From: Chara braunii
Lineage: Eukaryota; Streptophyta; Charophyceae; Charales; Characeae
Reading direction: 5' to 3'
Length of the DNA stretch: 27,175 nucleotides
Assembly (NCBI GenBank): GCA_003427395.1
Contig: BFEA01000517.1
Span: 157,890-185,064, forward strand
Shown here: positions 10,296-19,815 of the stretch, one piece after another
How the letters are laid out: each line of letters begins with the position of its first letter
Numbering within the stretch: the stretch's first letter is position 1
Made by a program: the position numbers and the translations under genes
Notes under the pieces: model-generated
Seen by the model: only the letters and a program-made list of their open reading frames with translations
Databases searched by the model: none
What the model was told of the DNA's origin: nothing

Positions 10296-10313
10296 TATTA
10301 TTATTATTATTAT
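10231..10313. repeat. (ATT)n microsatellite
   Basis: About 27 ATT units, with single interruptions ACTATT at 10261 and 10291, exactly 30 bp apart, suggesting expansion of a 10-unit block. On the minus strand it gives a spurious Asn-rich ORF. Confidence 0.95.
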
Positions 10314-10439
10314 TTTTCCTCAATTGTCTGGACCCGGACACTGTTCCGTACACGTTTTGTGAGGGCTCGCTACCTGATTCATTGTCCACTGGCAACGCAC
10401 TCATTTCACACAGAGAGAGAGAGAGAGAGGAGTGGGGAC

Positions 10440-10876
10440 AGAACGGGTCGGACGAGGCCAACAGGCCGATCTACTGCGCGAGATACAACAAGAAGAGGTC
10501 GTGGGCTCAATCCCCATTGCCCTCATGCACCTTCCTCGGGCATGCTTGGCGCCAACCACCTAGAGATAGACCACTGGATCCCCCGATGGGCATTGAGCAG
10601 AGTCTGCTGCTGTTCGTAGGGGAGTGGACCTGAGGGGAGGCACATGGATTGGTCCTGTTCGCATGGTCCCTGATGCTACCGGCTGTCCCCTAGCCGGTAT
10701 CCCCCGCCTGCAGGTCGGAAGTGGCCCCCGAATGCTTTCTCGTGAACACGGTTCTGGCTGCTATGGGCTCCCCGTAGGACTAAAATTAGGGGTAGTGGTA
10801 GGTAGATAGTGTGAGGTGAAATGGAGAGAAGAATGTAGCTTACAAAAAAGAGAAGGAAAAAAAAAAAAAAAAAAAA
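10440..10876 (+). mobile_element. tRNA-derived SINE-like element with poly(A) tail
   Basis: The head has a Pol III A-box-like AGGCCAACAGG (10455-10465) and a B-box-like GGCTCAATCC (10504-10513), 38 bp apart, as in tRNA-derived SINEs. The body (CTCGGGCATGCTTGG, CCACCTAGAGATAGACCACTGG, GAGTCTGCTGCTGTTCGTAGGGGAGT) matches the reverse complement of about 23860-24040 in the same order. The 3' part GTGGTAGGTAGATAGTG (10795-10811) also matches the reverse complement near 23453-23469. It ends in 20 A residues at 10857-10876. A target-site duplication was not found by eye. The family is not one I can name. Confidence 0.65.
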
Positions 10877-11275
10877 GGCTTTGAGTTGGGTGACTAGTAG
10901 CTACGCGCTTGACTGTTATTACGGCTCGGACTCTTCGGAGGCTTGTCAGAAAAGAGAAGTAAAACAGGAGGTGCTATAAATGGTGGAAGTTGGGTGATGC
11001 TTGCATATACATTGGTTAGGGCCTTGGGCCTTGCCAGTGACGAACAACTTCCCAAACCCCATGTATCTTTCGTACCCCTTTTTTTGCTAGTGTCATACCA
11101 ACCCCATCAAAACCCCGTTTCGTTTTCTTGATTTTGGGTACCGCGTTTTTGGCCCCATCTTTCGGAAACTTTTTCGACTCCCGGGTTCTGCTTTTCCTTT
11201 CTGCAATTTGGGAAATACATAGGAAATTACGTGCGCCTTAGCGAACGCACTGGAAATTGGGCTCGACAGTCGCTC
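10877..11275. other. Unassigned intergenic sequence
   Basis: No repeat, RNA or convincing ORF is seen. A minus-strand frame starting near 11371 is basic in composition but has no recognised domain. Confidence 0.45.
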
Positions 11276-11815
11276 TTTCGCGCGCGGATATGGTGATTTC
11301 AATTTTGAATTAGGCTGTAACTGTTTCGGTGCCTTTTTCTGTCTTTTTGTTGACGGCACCGCGCGTGCCAAGCTTTCTCCTCTTTGTCCCCCGCATCGCT
11401 CCCTCCCGCGTTCCTTTTCCCTTCTCCCTCCTCTTTCTCTCGCCCCATAACTGTTTTCTTTCTCTCTCTCCCTCTACCGCCTTGCTCTTTGCACGCCCCT
11501 TTTCCTTTCTTGATCATCTGAATCTTGGACCCGTCTTGCGCCACTTCTCGCGCCTTTTTCTCTCCTCACCCTCTGAGTCTGGCATTCGACGCCCGATCGA
11601 TCCATCGATAACTCCCGCTCGCCAATCAGGTGCGTGGATCAATAGGACCTTCCTATTGCGCGGCGAATCTGATTGGTTGAACCTTGAGTTTCGAGGGATC
11701 AACATGGCGTTCGTAGAGCATTCTTCTCAAAGTCTTCTCCTCATGCTTCTCCTCTTACACCTCAGCTTTCCCGTCACTCTCTCCCCCTTCTATCTCCCCT
11801 GTCGCAACTATAAAA
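11276..11815 (+). promoter_or_regulatory. Promoter-like island: E2F-like site, paired CCAAT boxes, TATA box
   Basis: TTTCGCGC at 11276-11283 matches the E2F consensus TTTSGCGC, with further CGCGCC near 11549. CCAATCAG at 11622-11629 is mirrored by CTGATTGG at 11669-11676, forming two opposed CCAAT boxes. A TATAAAA box follows at 11809-11815 in ACTATAAAACTCGC. This combination is typical of S-phase genes such as histone genes, but I find no histone coding sequence downstream. Promoter function is inferred. Confidence 0.35.
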
Positions 11816-11925
11816 CTCGCAAGCGCGTCCGCAAATCTCTTACGTTCTCGACTCTCAAGCCAACTTTCGGGAAGCAGTGGCTAGGCAAAGTATTTGGTGC
11901 GAGTCGGAAAGTCCTGTTTGGCTGA
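11704..11925 (+). CDS. Small ORF, 73 aa, hydrophobic N-terminus (uncertain)
   Basis: The ATG sits in an excellent plant-type start context (AACATGGC, A at -3 and G at +4). Residues about 9-27 (SQSLLLMLLLLHLSFPVTL) form a signal-peptide-like or membrane segment, followed by a basic tail (YKTRKRVRKS...ASRKVLFG) of about 40 residues. The frame is open further upstream with no stop for 125 codons, but that part is pyrimidine-tract sequence. A TATA box at 11809 lies inside this ORF, so either the ORF or that promoter call is likely wrong, or there are two transcripts. No family is recognised. It could be a small secreted peptide or a chance ORF. Confidence 0.25.
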   Translation: MAFVEHSSQSLLLMLLLLHLSFPVTLSPFYLPCRNYKTRKRVRKSLTFSTLKPTFGKQWLGKVFGASRKVLFG

Positions 11926-11929
11926 CGAT

Positions 11930-12742
11930 AGGCTGGCTGGTTGCGTGCTGGATCGCCACGACGGGCTGTGGGATCTTGGCGAACCATGTCGAGTCTACGA
12001 CAGCGGGGTGACGATCGCAGTGGTAGGAGTTAGCACGAGGCAGCCGGGATCGTCGGTGCGGGTATGAGGATCCATGATTGGAGTTGAGTGAGTTATTGGT
12101 CCGGGGCCATATTGGAATTTACGGCGAATGCGCCTTTGTTGTTGCGGATCTTTCTCTCTGAACTTCCTTCTTTTGGGTTGCGTCATCTCCTATCTAGACT
12201 ATCTCTCCCCCCCTTCACCTTCCCCCTTTACCTCTATCTTTGAATGATGATGTGTCTCGATGCTGCTCTCTCTCTCTCTTCCCCTCTTCTGGATGAGTAT
12301 GAATCTGTATGCTTTCCTTGCGTGAAATAACTTCTTCCGGAACTCTTCCATTAGTTTCCTGGGTAATCCTCCTTCGCAAGGACCCCGTCTTCTTGTCTTG
12401 TGAACGGTAGATGCGTGTGTATTGTGCAAGCGATCCATCTTTTCCTGTGCATGGCTCATTTTTCGCATCTTCCACAGTGAATGAATGTATGGAAATGGGT
12501 GTCTCTTTGGCGTTGATGAGATGATTGTCATCGGGATTTTGTCCGAGAATGCAAGAGTGTTTAGATCTGTGGCTCTGAGTGCACTGCGCATGCCATCTGC
12601 CTTACCCTGTCCGACATCAGCAGCCGAACCACGAGGCGGTCTCGAGAAACAAGGCGCCGGGGATCAACATCGCGCTGGCTAACTAAACCTGAGCCGCGGA
12701 TCGGTCCGTTAGTTATATGCGTGATTGAACTGCTACAGTGTC
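11930..12742. other. Unassigned sequence
   Basis: No recognisable gene. On the minus strand a 130-codon frame (12591 down to 12199) and a second frame in the same register (12186 down to 11995) are separated by two TAG codons. Composition is basic and low in complexity at the end, and no domain is recognised. Confidence 0.4.
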
Positions 12743-12898
<156 letters not shown>

Positions 12899-12978
12899 CT
12901 CGTGTTGAAGAAGATTGTTGCTGAGCTGCGCGAGTGTTTTCTTTTCTTTTTGATGACGTCGCAAGGTTTCTATAATTG

Positions 12979-13524
12979 ATGGATATGTGGACTGACCAGT
13001 ACCCTCTGATCGGGCACCAGCCTCCCGCACCTCCCGTCCCAACACGGCCTTTTCCCTATAACGACGGAAGGACACGTGTATGTGAGTGGGACGTACGAGA
13101 AGCCGTTGCACAAATCGGCGGGCGATACTACTTTCCCCCGGCCAATCGTTGTTCAGGGTTCGTAGAGGCTGGGTTTGTCATTATCGACACGCACTTCCCA
13201 CCCTACTTGATATTGTTGCCATTCAACGAGTTGATCGTCATCCCGTGGACGCCAGTAGAACCCCACTGGCCGCGCACTCTATGCACTGAATGCCGGGGTT
13301 TTGAGCGCTACGAATCCAGGGGTACTCACTACCGTGTGCGGAGTGAAGACGAGCATAAAGAAAGAGCCACGCGGCTGAGACCATCCACGTCGGACTCGGA
13401 ACTGACCATCGAACGACGAAGAGATTTGATACGAAAACGAGACACGCGGAGCGTGCCAAAGCCTTTCTGTTCTAAACGACGGGCTGTAGCCCGGTGGGAA
13501 GCCCGACGATACTTTTTTGATTGA
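12979..13524 (+). CDS. Orphan ORF, 181 aa, unknown function
   Basis: An ATG-initiated ORF of 181 residues with a stop codon three bases before a TTG that abuts the ATG, so the frame cannot extend upstream. The N-terminal third is Pro-rich (HQPPAPPVPTRPFPYND). The middle (about 38-100) is protein-like, with aromatic and hydrophobic stretches (RYYFPPANR, FVIIDTHFPPYLILLPF) and one CxxC pair (LCTECRGF). The C-terminal 65 residues are strongly basic and charged (ERRRDLIRKRDTR, CSKRRAVARWEARR). I recognise no family. Start context is weak (TTG before ATG, G at +4). A TTTCGCGCC element lies just downstream at 13541-13549. It could be an exon of a larger gene or a mobile-element remnant. Confidence 0.35.
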   Translation: MDMWTDQYPLIGHQPPAPPVPTRPFPYNDGRTRVCEWDVREAVAQIGGRYYFPPANRCSGFVEAGFVIIDTHFPPYLILLPFNELIVIPWTPVEPHWPRTLCTECRGFERYESRGTHYRVRSEDEHKERATRLRPSTSDSELTIERRRDLIRKRDTRSVPKPFCSKRRAVARWEARRYFFD

Positions 13525-13747
13525 ATTTGGATTTTTCTCTTTTCGCGCCGTGGCCGCGCGTGCATTCCGCGACGCCCGAAAGCAATCGACTTGCTTCATT
13601 GGACCAACACGGGGGATTTCAGTTCCATCTGTGTCCCCGCACTCAATTTCCGAAAATCCTTGGCACACCCCATCTTGCTGTTTTTTTTAACCTCTTTCCG
13701 CACGCCTAACACTCCGAACGAAAGACAACACAGGGCGTGAGATTAGC

Positions 13748-14137
13748 GCGTCACACACCACTCTTGAAACGGGAAAATTTTTCAGGAGATGTCAGACGTT
13801 CTCAAGAGTTGGGTTTTCAAGAGTTTTCGGCCCCTCGCAACACAGCACTCTCAAAAGCGTTAGGGCACGGTGTTGGACGAAGGATGAAAAACGACAGTTG
13901 TACCTCGGTGCTTTTTTCGAATGGTGTCAGGATAACGGCCTGACAACTCTCGAAAATCTATAGTCCCTCAAGGGTTTGGCCAAGGACACTTGAAAACGCA
14001 CGAGTTGCAAGCAAGGGTTTTAAATCTTTCAAGAGTTGCTCTTGAAAGGGTTTCAACTTTTTCAAGAGCCACTGTGACACTCTGACAGCTGTTGAAACAA
14101 TGAAAACCCCAAGTTTCAAGAGGTTGTGTGGCCACGC
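13748..14137. mobile_element. TIR element with internal CAAGAGTT motif array
   Basis: Termini 13748-13770 (GCGTCACACACC...TTGAAAC) and the reverse complement of 14113-14137 (GCGTGGCCACACAACC...TTGAAAC) match over about 23-25 bp with small differences. Inside, TCAAGAG/CTCTTGA motifs recur about ten times in both orientations, including a perfect 10-bp palindrome with a 3-bp spacer at 14026-14048 (CTTTCAAGAG TTG CTCTTGAAAG). There is no coding capacity. It resembles a MITE or foldback element with subterminal transposase-binding motifs. Another CAACTCTTGAAAA lies just outside at 14140-14152. Confidence 0.55.
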
Positions 14138-14189
14138 AGCAACTCTTGAAAATGAGTTTTGAAGAATGGAGTTGTGAGACCCTTAGGGA

Positions 14190-14889
14190 GTGGAGTGTTG
14201 GGAAGCTCCAGTGGTGATGGGCGGAAAGCGGGCAGACAGAAGAGGAGGAATTGTGGTGAGGCTGTTGTTTGAGACTGCTTTGAGAAGTTAGAGGCTACGC
14301 TGGCTGCTCGGGGTTGTGGATTGCTCTCTTCCCAACGGCTACACTCTATGACAATGTTACATTGCTACTACCGATGGTCACCGGCGACCGTGATGGCGAC
14401 TGCTGACCGTGATCATGTCGTTCTCTATAAAGTCGCTACTATGGGATGGTATTGTGTTCGGCCATTGCCGGTGTCGTTGCTCCAAGCTTGGCTGCAATGG
14501 TTGTGCTGCTGATATCTCAGGAACGGTCCTGTGGTTCCTGTGGAGGGCTGTACTACTGCTGCTTTCAAAGCAGAGGTGCTGCTTTTTGCTCAGGGGCTGC
14601 ACTGCTGTCCCTCAGTAGAAGGGTAACGGTTGTCTGCCTACCACATTCTAGCCTAAGGAGCAGTTGGTTGACAGTGGTTGTCGCTACGGAGTGCGGTTGG
14701 TTCTCGTCCTCAGCACCAGCAGCTGCTTCTTGCATTGAAGAACTGCTGGCATTGCTGGGTTTTACGCGCAGCAACAATTGCTTGTTGCTTCAGACTGATG
14801 ATGGTTTCCCGCACATAGGGTATTATTAAAAAATCGGGATATTTCGGTTCTCGAACGTACGCTGCTTCACCGTTTGAGGACGAGGGTGG
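14190..14889. other. CTG-rich unassigned sequence
   Basis: Many GCTGCT/CTGCTG clusters and a perfect CTGCTTT-C-AAAGCAG palindrome near 14559-14573. Plus-strand frames here are open mainly because of CTG repetition. No domain is recognised. Confidence 0.4.
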
Positions 14890-16980
14890 TTTTTTCTTTT
14901 TTTTTTGTTTTTTTTTTGGGACAACGCTCCAATCTAGTCGTGGGGAGCCACATGTATGGGAATCGGGCCCAACGTCCCATTTGGAACATGAAACGTATTT
15001 GAGAGCACATACAGAAAAAAAAAATTGAGATACAGGGACTTCAACCCGGCTTTGTCTGAAGAATAAGATCATGAGCAATTACTAGCCTATTCGATAAAGA
15101 AACCCTGAGATAGGCTAAAATTAAGAAAAAGTATGAAAAAGTCTGAAAAAATATGAGAAGTTTCCTTCTAAGCTCCACAAAGGGACTAAAGGAACCCCTT
15201 TTTTTTTAAGCTACCAGGGTCATTACCCGGTTTTGACTAAGAAAATTCTGAAGTTTTAGAAGCAAAAATCGCCACCACAAAGGTCCTATAAGTGCTCAAA
15301 ACCCTCGGAATCCGTAGCAAACCCTTATAAAATTCTCCAACACTGTCTTACTCCCCGCCGAGCTCTTCCAGGTCTCACACCCCCACCCGCTCGGTTTACA
15401 GGGCAACACCACTCACCCCAACTCCAACCAGCGTCGTCCCAGCAGTAACCCTTAGTTGTCCCTTGGAATGCCCACCCCAAAGCATTCCCAGATCTCTCTA
15501 CCAGGCCTCACACTCCTGCATCAGCAGGTTACAGCCCAGTACCGACCAGAGTCGTTCTGGCATCGGACAGCCACGGATCACTGAGTATAACAGCAATGAA
15601 GCCTCCTAAAATGAGTTGCTAGGGGTCCCCATAATCACAAATCATTCGTAAGACCACGATTTTCTAAGATTTGATCACGGGGATTCACGAGAATATTCAA
15701 ATTGAAAACCACCTACCTTTAGCGACTATCAGCAGCTCATTCCTATCTGCCTCTCTCCTATACCCCGATACCCAATCTCTACCAGGCATCCCACCCCCAA
15801 CTGCTAAGTTATAGAGTGGCACGACACACCCCAAAAATCCCCCCACTTGATAGGTTACAGGGCAAAGCGACCCGCCCCGACTCCGGCTAGCGTCGACTAA
15901 GTATCAGCTCGCCAATAGACACTAGAGTGCCTTCCACCCTCGACAACTCCCCAGATCTCTCTACCAAGTCCCATGCCCCCGTACCGCTCGGGTTACAGGG
16001 CAGCGCGACCAAGCCCCAGCACCGACCAACGTCATTCTGACCTTGTCCATTCGAAAACCACTGGAACCAAAACACATTAACAGATACCAGACAAGCCACC
16101 AATCGTCGTCATAGCTCTAGTTTCGATCATCCACTCTTTCAAGCACTGGCTGCAAACATCCAACAAAAACCTTTTCAACCTCCACCGTTGTTGTACCCTA
16201 TTTCCGCCCTACTGGCTTGCCCTTTCGCCGCAGAGCGCATTATCTCCAACCATCACCGCAAACACAATCCACTGCAACCAACACCAAAATTATGACGATT
16301 TTTCCAGTTGAAACGTGCAAAAATAAAAAGGATTCAAAGAACACAGATACACACGCAGGAATCATAACCTAAAAAGGCAGTCAACAACTATTATTCCCAC
16401 AGGGGGAGAGAGGATGGGAGAGAACTACTTCTTTCCCCATGGAAATTACAGTGCCTATTTTCATCTCAGCTGGATGTAAAAAAACCTCTAAGAAACCGAG
16501 CGGCTTACTCCTCCCCCCCAAAAAAAACAAGCTCTTGTCCTATCGCTGCCTCCACTGGAAGGCGCCCCGCCCCCTCACCTTCCAGCCCCAGTTCAGAACA
16601 GCCCCCTAATTCACTCCAGCTCCCTCAGCAGGAGACAATACCCCCTAGATTTGCCCCCACATAGCAGAAGATCCCCCTTCCCTCGTGTCCCACCCCCTCC
16701 AAGTAATCACCTCTCGACTTCTCACCTTGCTGAATTCAGCACCCCTTCTCCTCCCTCTCAACCACCATGGCTGATCCGACCCAAATCAGCCTGGCCCATA
16801 AGGGAACAAATCCACAAACCGCCCCTGCCCTCTCAATGATCACACCTCTCACCTTGTATAACCCTCGTAGGGATCGGCTCAACCCTGAAGGACATAAATC
16901 AATCAGCACCTATGAACCAAAACCCTACCCTATCATAACTTGAAACTCGATTGTAACCAATTTTTTAGATGTCTCAAGAC
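14890..16980. repeat. Dispersed repeat family B, copy 2 (long, degenerate)
   Basis: T run then GGGAATCGGGCCCAACGTCCCAT and ACTTCAACCCGGCTTTG (14895-15060), again partially at 15195-15260 (GGTCATTACCCGGTTTTGACTAAG), and GTACCCTATTTCCGCCCTAC...ATCTCCAACCATC (16192-16252), all shared with 7020-7335. Between them are about five diverged tandem units (15361-15443, 15486-15562, 15771-15832, 15841-15897, 15949-16044) sharing CCAGATCTCTCTACCA, GGTTACAGGGC and ACC(A/G)(A/G)CGTCG. From 16380 to 16900 it is C-rich without recognised features. No intact ORF is seen. Confidence 0.55.
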
Positions 16981-17042
16981 TCTCAACTATCGAATTCAAA
17001 AACTAAGAACCCAAACTTGAGCGTACAAATATAGAGAACCAG

Positions 17043-17273
17043 ATGGTTGCAAATTGGGTTTGCTTGTGGGCAAAAACAAAGGCAAAGGAGGATATCGCAC
17101 AAGCATTCGCAATGCGTAGTTTGGTGTGCAAGGAAGATTCTGATGTGGAGAAGTTGCACCCGCCGTTGAGATTATTGTACAACGATGTGGTAAACATTGA
17201 TGACAGGAATGATCAATATGCAGAAGACTTTGTTGAGGCACCAGTGCCTATGAACATGGATTTGCTCACTTAA
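17043..17273 (+). CDS. Short ORF, 76 aa, unknown (possible gene or transposon fragment)
   Basis: ATG-initiated and of normal amino-acid complexity (WAKTKAKEDIAQAFAMRS, LHPPLRLLYNDVVNIDDRND), unlike the low-complexity frames around it. Its stop codon is directly followed by an A-rich tract and then by the left boundary of segmental duplication copy 2 at 17291, so it may be the 3' end of a retrocopied or transposon ORF with a poly(A) tail. No family is recognised. Confidence 0.3.
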   Translation: MVANWVCLWAKTKAKEDIAQAFAMRSLVCKEDSDVEKLHPPLRLLYNDVVNIDDRNDQYAEDFVEAPVPMNMDLLT

Positions 17274-17339
17274 AAAAAAAATAAAAAAATATAGGCAGGT
17301 GCCCATGGACACCCCCAACACACCTGCGCAAAAATACAA

Positions 17340-17780
17340 CCCCCCCCCCCAGCCAAAAATAAAAATAAAAATCCTTCCCGCTCACTGTGAACTCGATGAA
17401 TAACAGCCGGTCAGGAAAATCGTGACCGGTGACCAGCCTTCGTTCATGAACCCCGTGAACCCCCGTGAACCCCCGTGAACCGTGAACGGGGGTATGACAC
17501 TATCTCAAACCGACCACNTGACCGGTGACCAGCCTTCGTTCATGAACCCCGTGAACCCCCGTGAACCCCCGTGAACCGTGAACGGGGGTATGACACTATC
17601 TCAAACCGACCACGTGGGCTGGGGAGAGAGCAAAACACTCCATGAATAACAGCCGGTCAGGAAAATCATGACCGGTGACCAGCCTTCGTTCATGAACCCC
17701 GTGAACCCCCGTGAACCCCCGTGAACCGTGAACGGGGGTATGACACTGTTTCAAACCGACCACGTGGGCTGGGGAGAGTT
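17340..17780. repeat. Family C tandem array, with an assembly gap
   Basis: Units of about 95-155 bp contain TGACCGGTGACCAGCC, TTCGTTCATGAACCCC, a CCCCGTGAAC 10-mer repeated three times, GAACGGGGGTATGACAC and TCAAACCGACCAC. Segments 17423-17517 and 17519-17613 are identical, separated by a single N at 17518, so the first two units are probably one unit sequenced on two unmerged contigs. A third unit (about 17668-17762) is slightly diverged. Confidence 0.8.
17518..17518. other. Single-N scaffold join
   Basis: The only ambiguous base in the window. It is flanked on both sides by the same 95-bp sequence, as expected of an unmerged contig overlap. Confidence 0.85.
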
Positions 17781-18315
17781 CAAGTCTTGCTCGTGGTAGT
17801 TGCTCGTGCCAAACCTACCACATGGGCTGCGGAGAGTTCAAGTTTTGAAATGGGAGGTAGGAACCGTAGGATCCTATTTCAGCAGCGTTCACACAACTTC
17901 ACAGTACTCTCATTGCTTGTTTTTGTTATAGGATTTTGTTAAGGTTGGCGGCTCCTCCTCTGTGTGTGTTGTCTTTGGTAGATAGACCTCCTTTGAGTAG
18001 TGAACTCCCTACGATTTTGCTAGTTGTACAGGTAAAACTGCACCATGGATAGGAATTAGGAATTAGGCCATGCAGTCTTACCTGTAGGCCGTTCAGATTC
18101 AGGAGCCAAATCCAATCCTCTTTGCTAATGGGACCTAGGCCGTGAAGGCTTTCAGCCTATAAGCTGATCTGGATGATGCTTCCAGATACCAGTTTGAAGG
18201 GGGGAGCAATCTAGAGGACCCCCCCTTCTGAATAATTTAAGTAATGAAATTGAATTTTGAGGGAAAAAATGAAAATAAAAAGTTCAAGGTGTGGTTGGTG
18301 TTCCCCCGTATTAGG

Positions 18316-18425
18316 GCCTCGCCACACCTATCCCGAAAACACCGATTCGGAGAGCAAATGCATCGCCACACCATCTCTCCAAAATCGGTGTCAGAAAAAA
18401 ATTAAGTAACGAAATTGAATTTTGA
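18316..18425. repeat. Copy-2-specific insertion with inverted repeat
   Basis: In copy 1, CCCCCGTATTA joins directly to TACATATACAGTAGC; here about 110 bp intervene. The insert has arms 18339-18354 (ACACCGATTCGGAGAG) and 18375-18391 (CTCTCCAAAATCGGTGT) that pair apart from a small mismatch, and CGCCACACC occurs twice (18320 and 18364). Its end, AAGTAACGAAATTGAATTTTGA, repeats sequence just upstream (18239-18260), suggesting a templated insertion. Confidence 0.55.
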
Positions 18426-18514
18426 CATATACAGTAGCCAGAGGATGAGATAGATAAGATAGATGCTGAATAATATACATAGATAGATTATGAGAGAAGA
18501 ATACCGGGGGAAGT

Positions 18515-18521
18515 TATAAAA
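18515..18521 (+). promoter_or_regulatory. TATA-like box upstream of pseudogene
   Basis: TATAAAA with the same flanks as 2034-2040 in copy 1. Evidence and doubts are the same as for that site. Confidence 0.25.
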
Positions 18522-19129
18522 CCTCCCGCGATGAAACCTTTGCATTCATTGCCCCCCCACCCGGCCCAAAAAGTCATTTTGGGCCCCGCAGCTCTTTTTG
18601 CCCAGCCGGTGGGAAATAAATACAAAGGCTTCGTTGCGGGGAGGTTTATTACTCCCAAGACTCATAGGGGGGGGGGGGGGGAACTGTGTCATCGACGTGA
18701 GACCGAACGCCCTGCTTGTGGGGACAATCGCGTAGTTTTCAAGTTCTTGACCACGAGAGCATGCTGACCGATGGTTTTGCCACGTTGAGTCACTGACCTC
18801 AAGAGAAACTACACGATCCTCCTCGAAGTGGGACTTGGCCCCCGGGCGAGGTCGGGCTTGCATGGATAAACAGATAGAAGCTTTGATAAACAACATCGAC
18901 GGCCACGTCGGTCAGTATAGAGGAGGTGGCATCCGTGGGCAGAAATGAGCTCCAACTTCATCAAGAGAGCTGCATCGAGAGCACACGTTTACTCGCGTTC
19001 ACACGAGTGACAATCACACAGCGCGCGTGTGCTGGTTCCAAGATACGTCTGTTTCTACGAGGAAAAAGAGTTCAAAAGGGAGGCGCGGGGTAGGCAACGC
19101 TGGTTACAGTGTTCCCCCGAATACAACGT

Positions 19130-19243
19130 ACGGTCATTTTAGCTGAATTTGGTGTATCTTTCAGTCTAAATTCGACTATAATGACCGTGGTCATTTTAGC
19201 TGAATTTGGTGTCTTTCAGTCTAAATTCAACTATAATGACCGT
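19130..19243. repeat. Tandemly duplicated 59-bp hairpin
   Basis: Unit 1 (19130-19188) has a 21-bp imperfect stem (ACGGTCATTTTAGCTGAATTT against the reverse complement of its right end) with three mismatches. Unit 2 (about 19186-19243) is 2-3 bp shorter and shares the GACCGT junction. Copy 1 of the segmental duplication has a single unit at 2660-2718. Confidence 0.65.
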
Positions 19244-19421
19244 AAACGTACTCGAGGGAAGACTGTAGCCATGTCTGGGGCGCGGCGTGTCTGCCGCGAA
19301 CGAACTAGTAGTTACGAGATTATTTATGCCTGTTGTGAGCAGTTCGAGCGAGCCATGCAGCGCTGGTCAGGACCGTCGCTCCTCCGTGAACGCGGGGTCT
19401 CGATGGCTGAGAGAGTGGGAA

Positions 19422-19496
19422 ACTGAGTGACCGGACGATGAGGTCGACGACTCTCGAGACACGTGTCACTTCCATCCCTGTAAATGCTTCAATCGA

Positions 19497-19562
<66 letters not shown>

Positions 19563-19671
19563 CGGACTTTTGTGATCTGGATAGAACGACCCATGCATGA
19601 CCGGACGATGAGGTAGACGACTCCCGACACACGTGTCATTACCATCCCTGTAAATGCTTCAATCGATTCAC

Positions 19672-19762
<91 letters not shown>
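19422..19762 (+). promoter_or_regulatory. G-box plus GA modules upstream of pseudogene
   Basis: Two modules, each with CACGTG (19460-19465 and 19630-19635), CCATCCCTGTAAATGCTTCAA and a GA array (19502-19557; 19675-19762, about 44 units). Here the first module's GA array is followed by GGACTTTTGTGATCTG, which in copy 1 occurs only next to the gene, so the module duplication reaches up to the 5' end of the gene. Confidence 0.4.
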
Positions 19763-19765
<3 letters not shown>

Positions 19766-19815
19766 TGGCAGACTTTGAGATCTGCTTCTGCGGGTGTGAC
19801 GGTCAAGAAAGACAG

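Noticed and set aside
10171-10461. Asn-rich protein on the minus strand
   Set aside because: It is the translated ATT microsatellite joined to the SINE-like element.
10440-10520. Intact tRNA gene
   Set aside because: A- and B-box-like sites are present but the arms do not form a complete cloverleaf, and the sequence continues into a SINE-like body.
11995-12591. Minus-strand basic protein in two collinear frames
   Set aside because: Two TAG codons separate the frames, composition is low in complexity toward the end, and no domain is recognised.
14446-14829. 127-codon plus-strand ORF
   Set aside because: Its openness comes from CTG-rich repetition; no start context or domain supports it.
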